Source: Sulfuritalea sp.
Lineage (GTDB): Bacteria > Pseudomonadota > Gammaproteobacteria > Burkholderiales > Rhodocyclaceae
Assembly (NCBI GenBank): GCA_021738105.1
Contig: JAIPCS010000188.1
Location: 1 to 6,342, forward strand
DNA length: 6,342 nucleotides
Reading direction: 5' to 3'
Positions 6,205-6,342 of the stretch are shown here, piece by piece. Under the pieces are notes generated by a model that ran no database searches, was not told the DNA's origin, and saw only the letters and a list, made by a program, of their open reading frames with translations. Positions within the stretch are counted from its first letter, which is position 1. The number at the start of each line of letters is the position of its first letter. Position numbers and translations under genes: made by a program.

Positions 6205-6342
6205 TGTACGAGTCAAGTACATCGGTAACAAATCGGTTCAAGGACATGGGTTACATTTTCAGGGTGAGGTAGTCGTTTCGCTGCCCCTTGGTATCACGTT
6301 CATCGAATCCGCCGATGCGAACTGGACCGAAATAGACATCCC
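6205..6342 (-). mobile_element. End of an insertion sequence, probably IS481-like (rest lies to the right)
   Basis: The proposed terminus is TGTACGAGTC at 6205. Inside it are two direct copies of a 17-bp motif, CAAGTACATCGGTAACA (6214-6230) and CAAGGACATGGGTTACA (6239-6255), 25 bp apart, matching at 14 of 17 positions. They look like paired transposase-binding sites. The second copy overlaps the stop codon of a leftward-reading transposase fragment, the usual layout at the 3' end of a compact IS. The TGT terminus and this layout suggest IS481 or a related integrase-core family, but the family is uncertain without the rest of the element. No target duplication can be assessed because the other end is outside the window. 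Confidence 0.6.
6251..6342 (-). CDS. Transposase C-terminus (partial, N-terminal part outside window)
   Basis: The minus strand is open from the window edge to a TAA at 6251-6253 and gives 29 residues, beginning DVYFGPVRIGGFDERD and ending YLTLKM. The VYFGPVRIGxFDER pattern and the short tail resemble, from memory, the C-terminus of integrase-core (DDE) IS transposases. The catalytic DDE residues would be to the right of the window, so function rests on this tail and on the flanking IS end. It is the only frame of the three on this strand that gives a plausible protein. Whether the full gene is intact cannot be judged. Confidence 0.55.
   Translation of the reverse strand, partial: DVYFGPVRIGGFDERDTKGQRNDYLTLKM

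Overview
The window carries most of the structural part of a membrane-bound uptake [NiFe]-hydrogenase operon of the E. coli Hyb (hydrogenase-2) type. All of it is on the minus strand, in the order small subunit (hybO), ferredoxin-like subunit (hybA), membrane subunit (hybB), large subunit (hybC). hybC runs off the left edge after about 298 residues. GC-rich coding, strong Shine-Dalgarno sequences, a sigma-54 type promoter and abundant small palindromic repeats suggest a proteobacterium, most likely a betaproteobacterium. That placement is inference, because no rRNA or lineage marker is present.

Layout by decreasing coordinate, which is the direction of transcription. At 6205-6342 is the end of an insertion sequence with the last 29 codons of a probable transposase. 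At 5767-6204 is a non-coding stretch with two back-to-back perfect hairpins and a 111-bp tandem repeat. At 4801-5766 is a PLP enzyme whose active-site residues fit D-cysteine desulfhydrase better than ACC deaminase. At 4498-4800 is an AT-rich regulatory gap with a near-consensus -24/-12 promoter and, about 110 bp upstream of it, a perfect 7-2-7 palindrome that could be an activator site. At 1-4497 is hybOABC, tightly packed from hybO to hybB. A 164-bp spacer holding a palindromic repeat element then separates hybB from hybC.

How the genes work together (family knowledge): HybO and HybC form the H2-splitting heterodimer, exported as a folded unit by the Tat signal on HybO. Electrons pass through the three Fe-S clusters of HybO to the four-cluster protein HybA, and then to the quinone pool through the NrfD-type membrane protein HybB. 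The proximal-cluster ligands of HybO are the standard four cysteines, so the extra cysteines of O2-tolerant enzymes are absent.

I found no clearly new biological system. The points most worth a second look are the sigma-54 promoter with its candidate upstream activator site, the repeat element inside the operon, and the 111-bp tandem repeat that has the same outer arms as that element but a different 36-nt centre.
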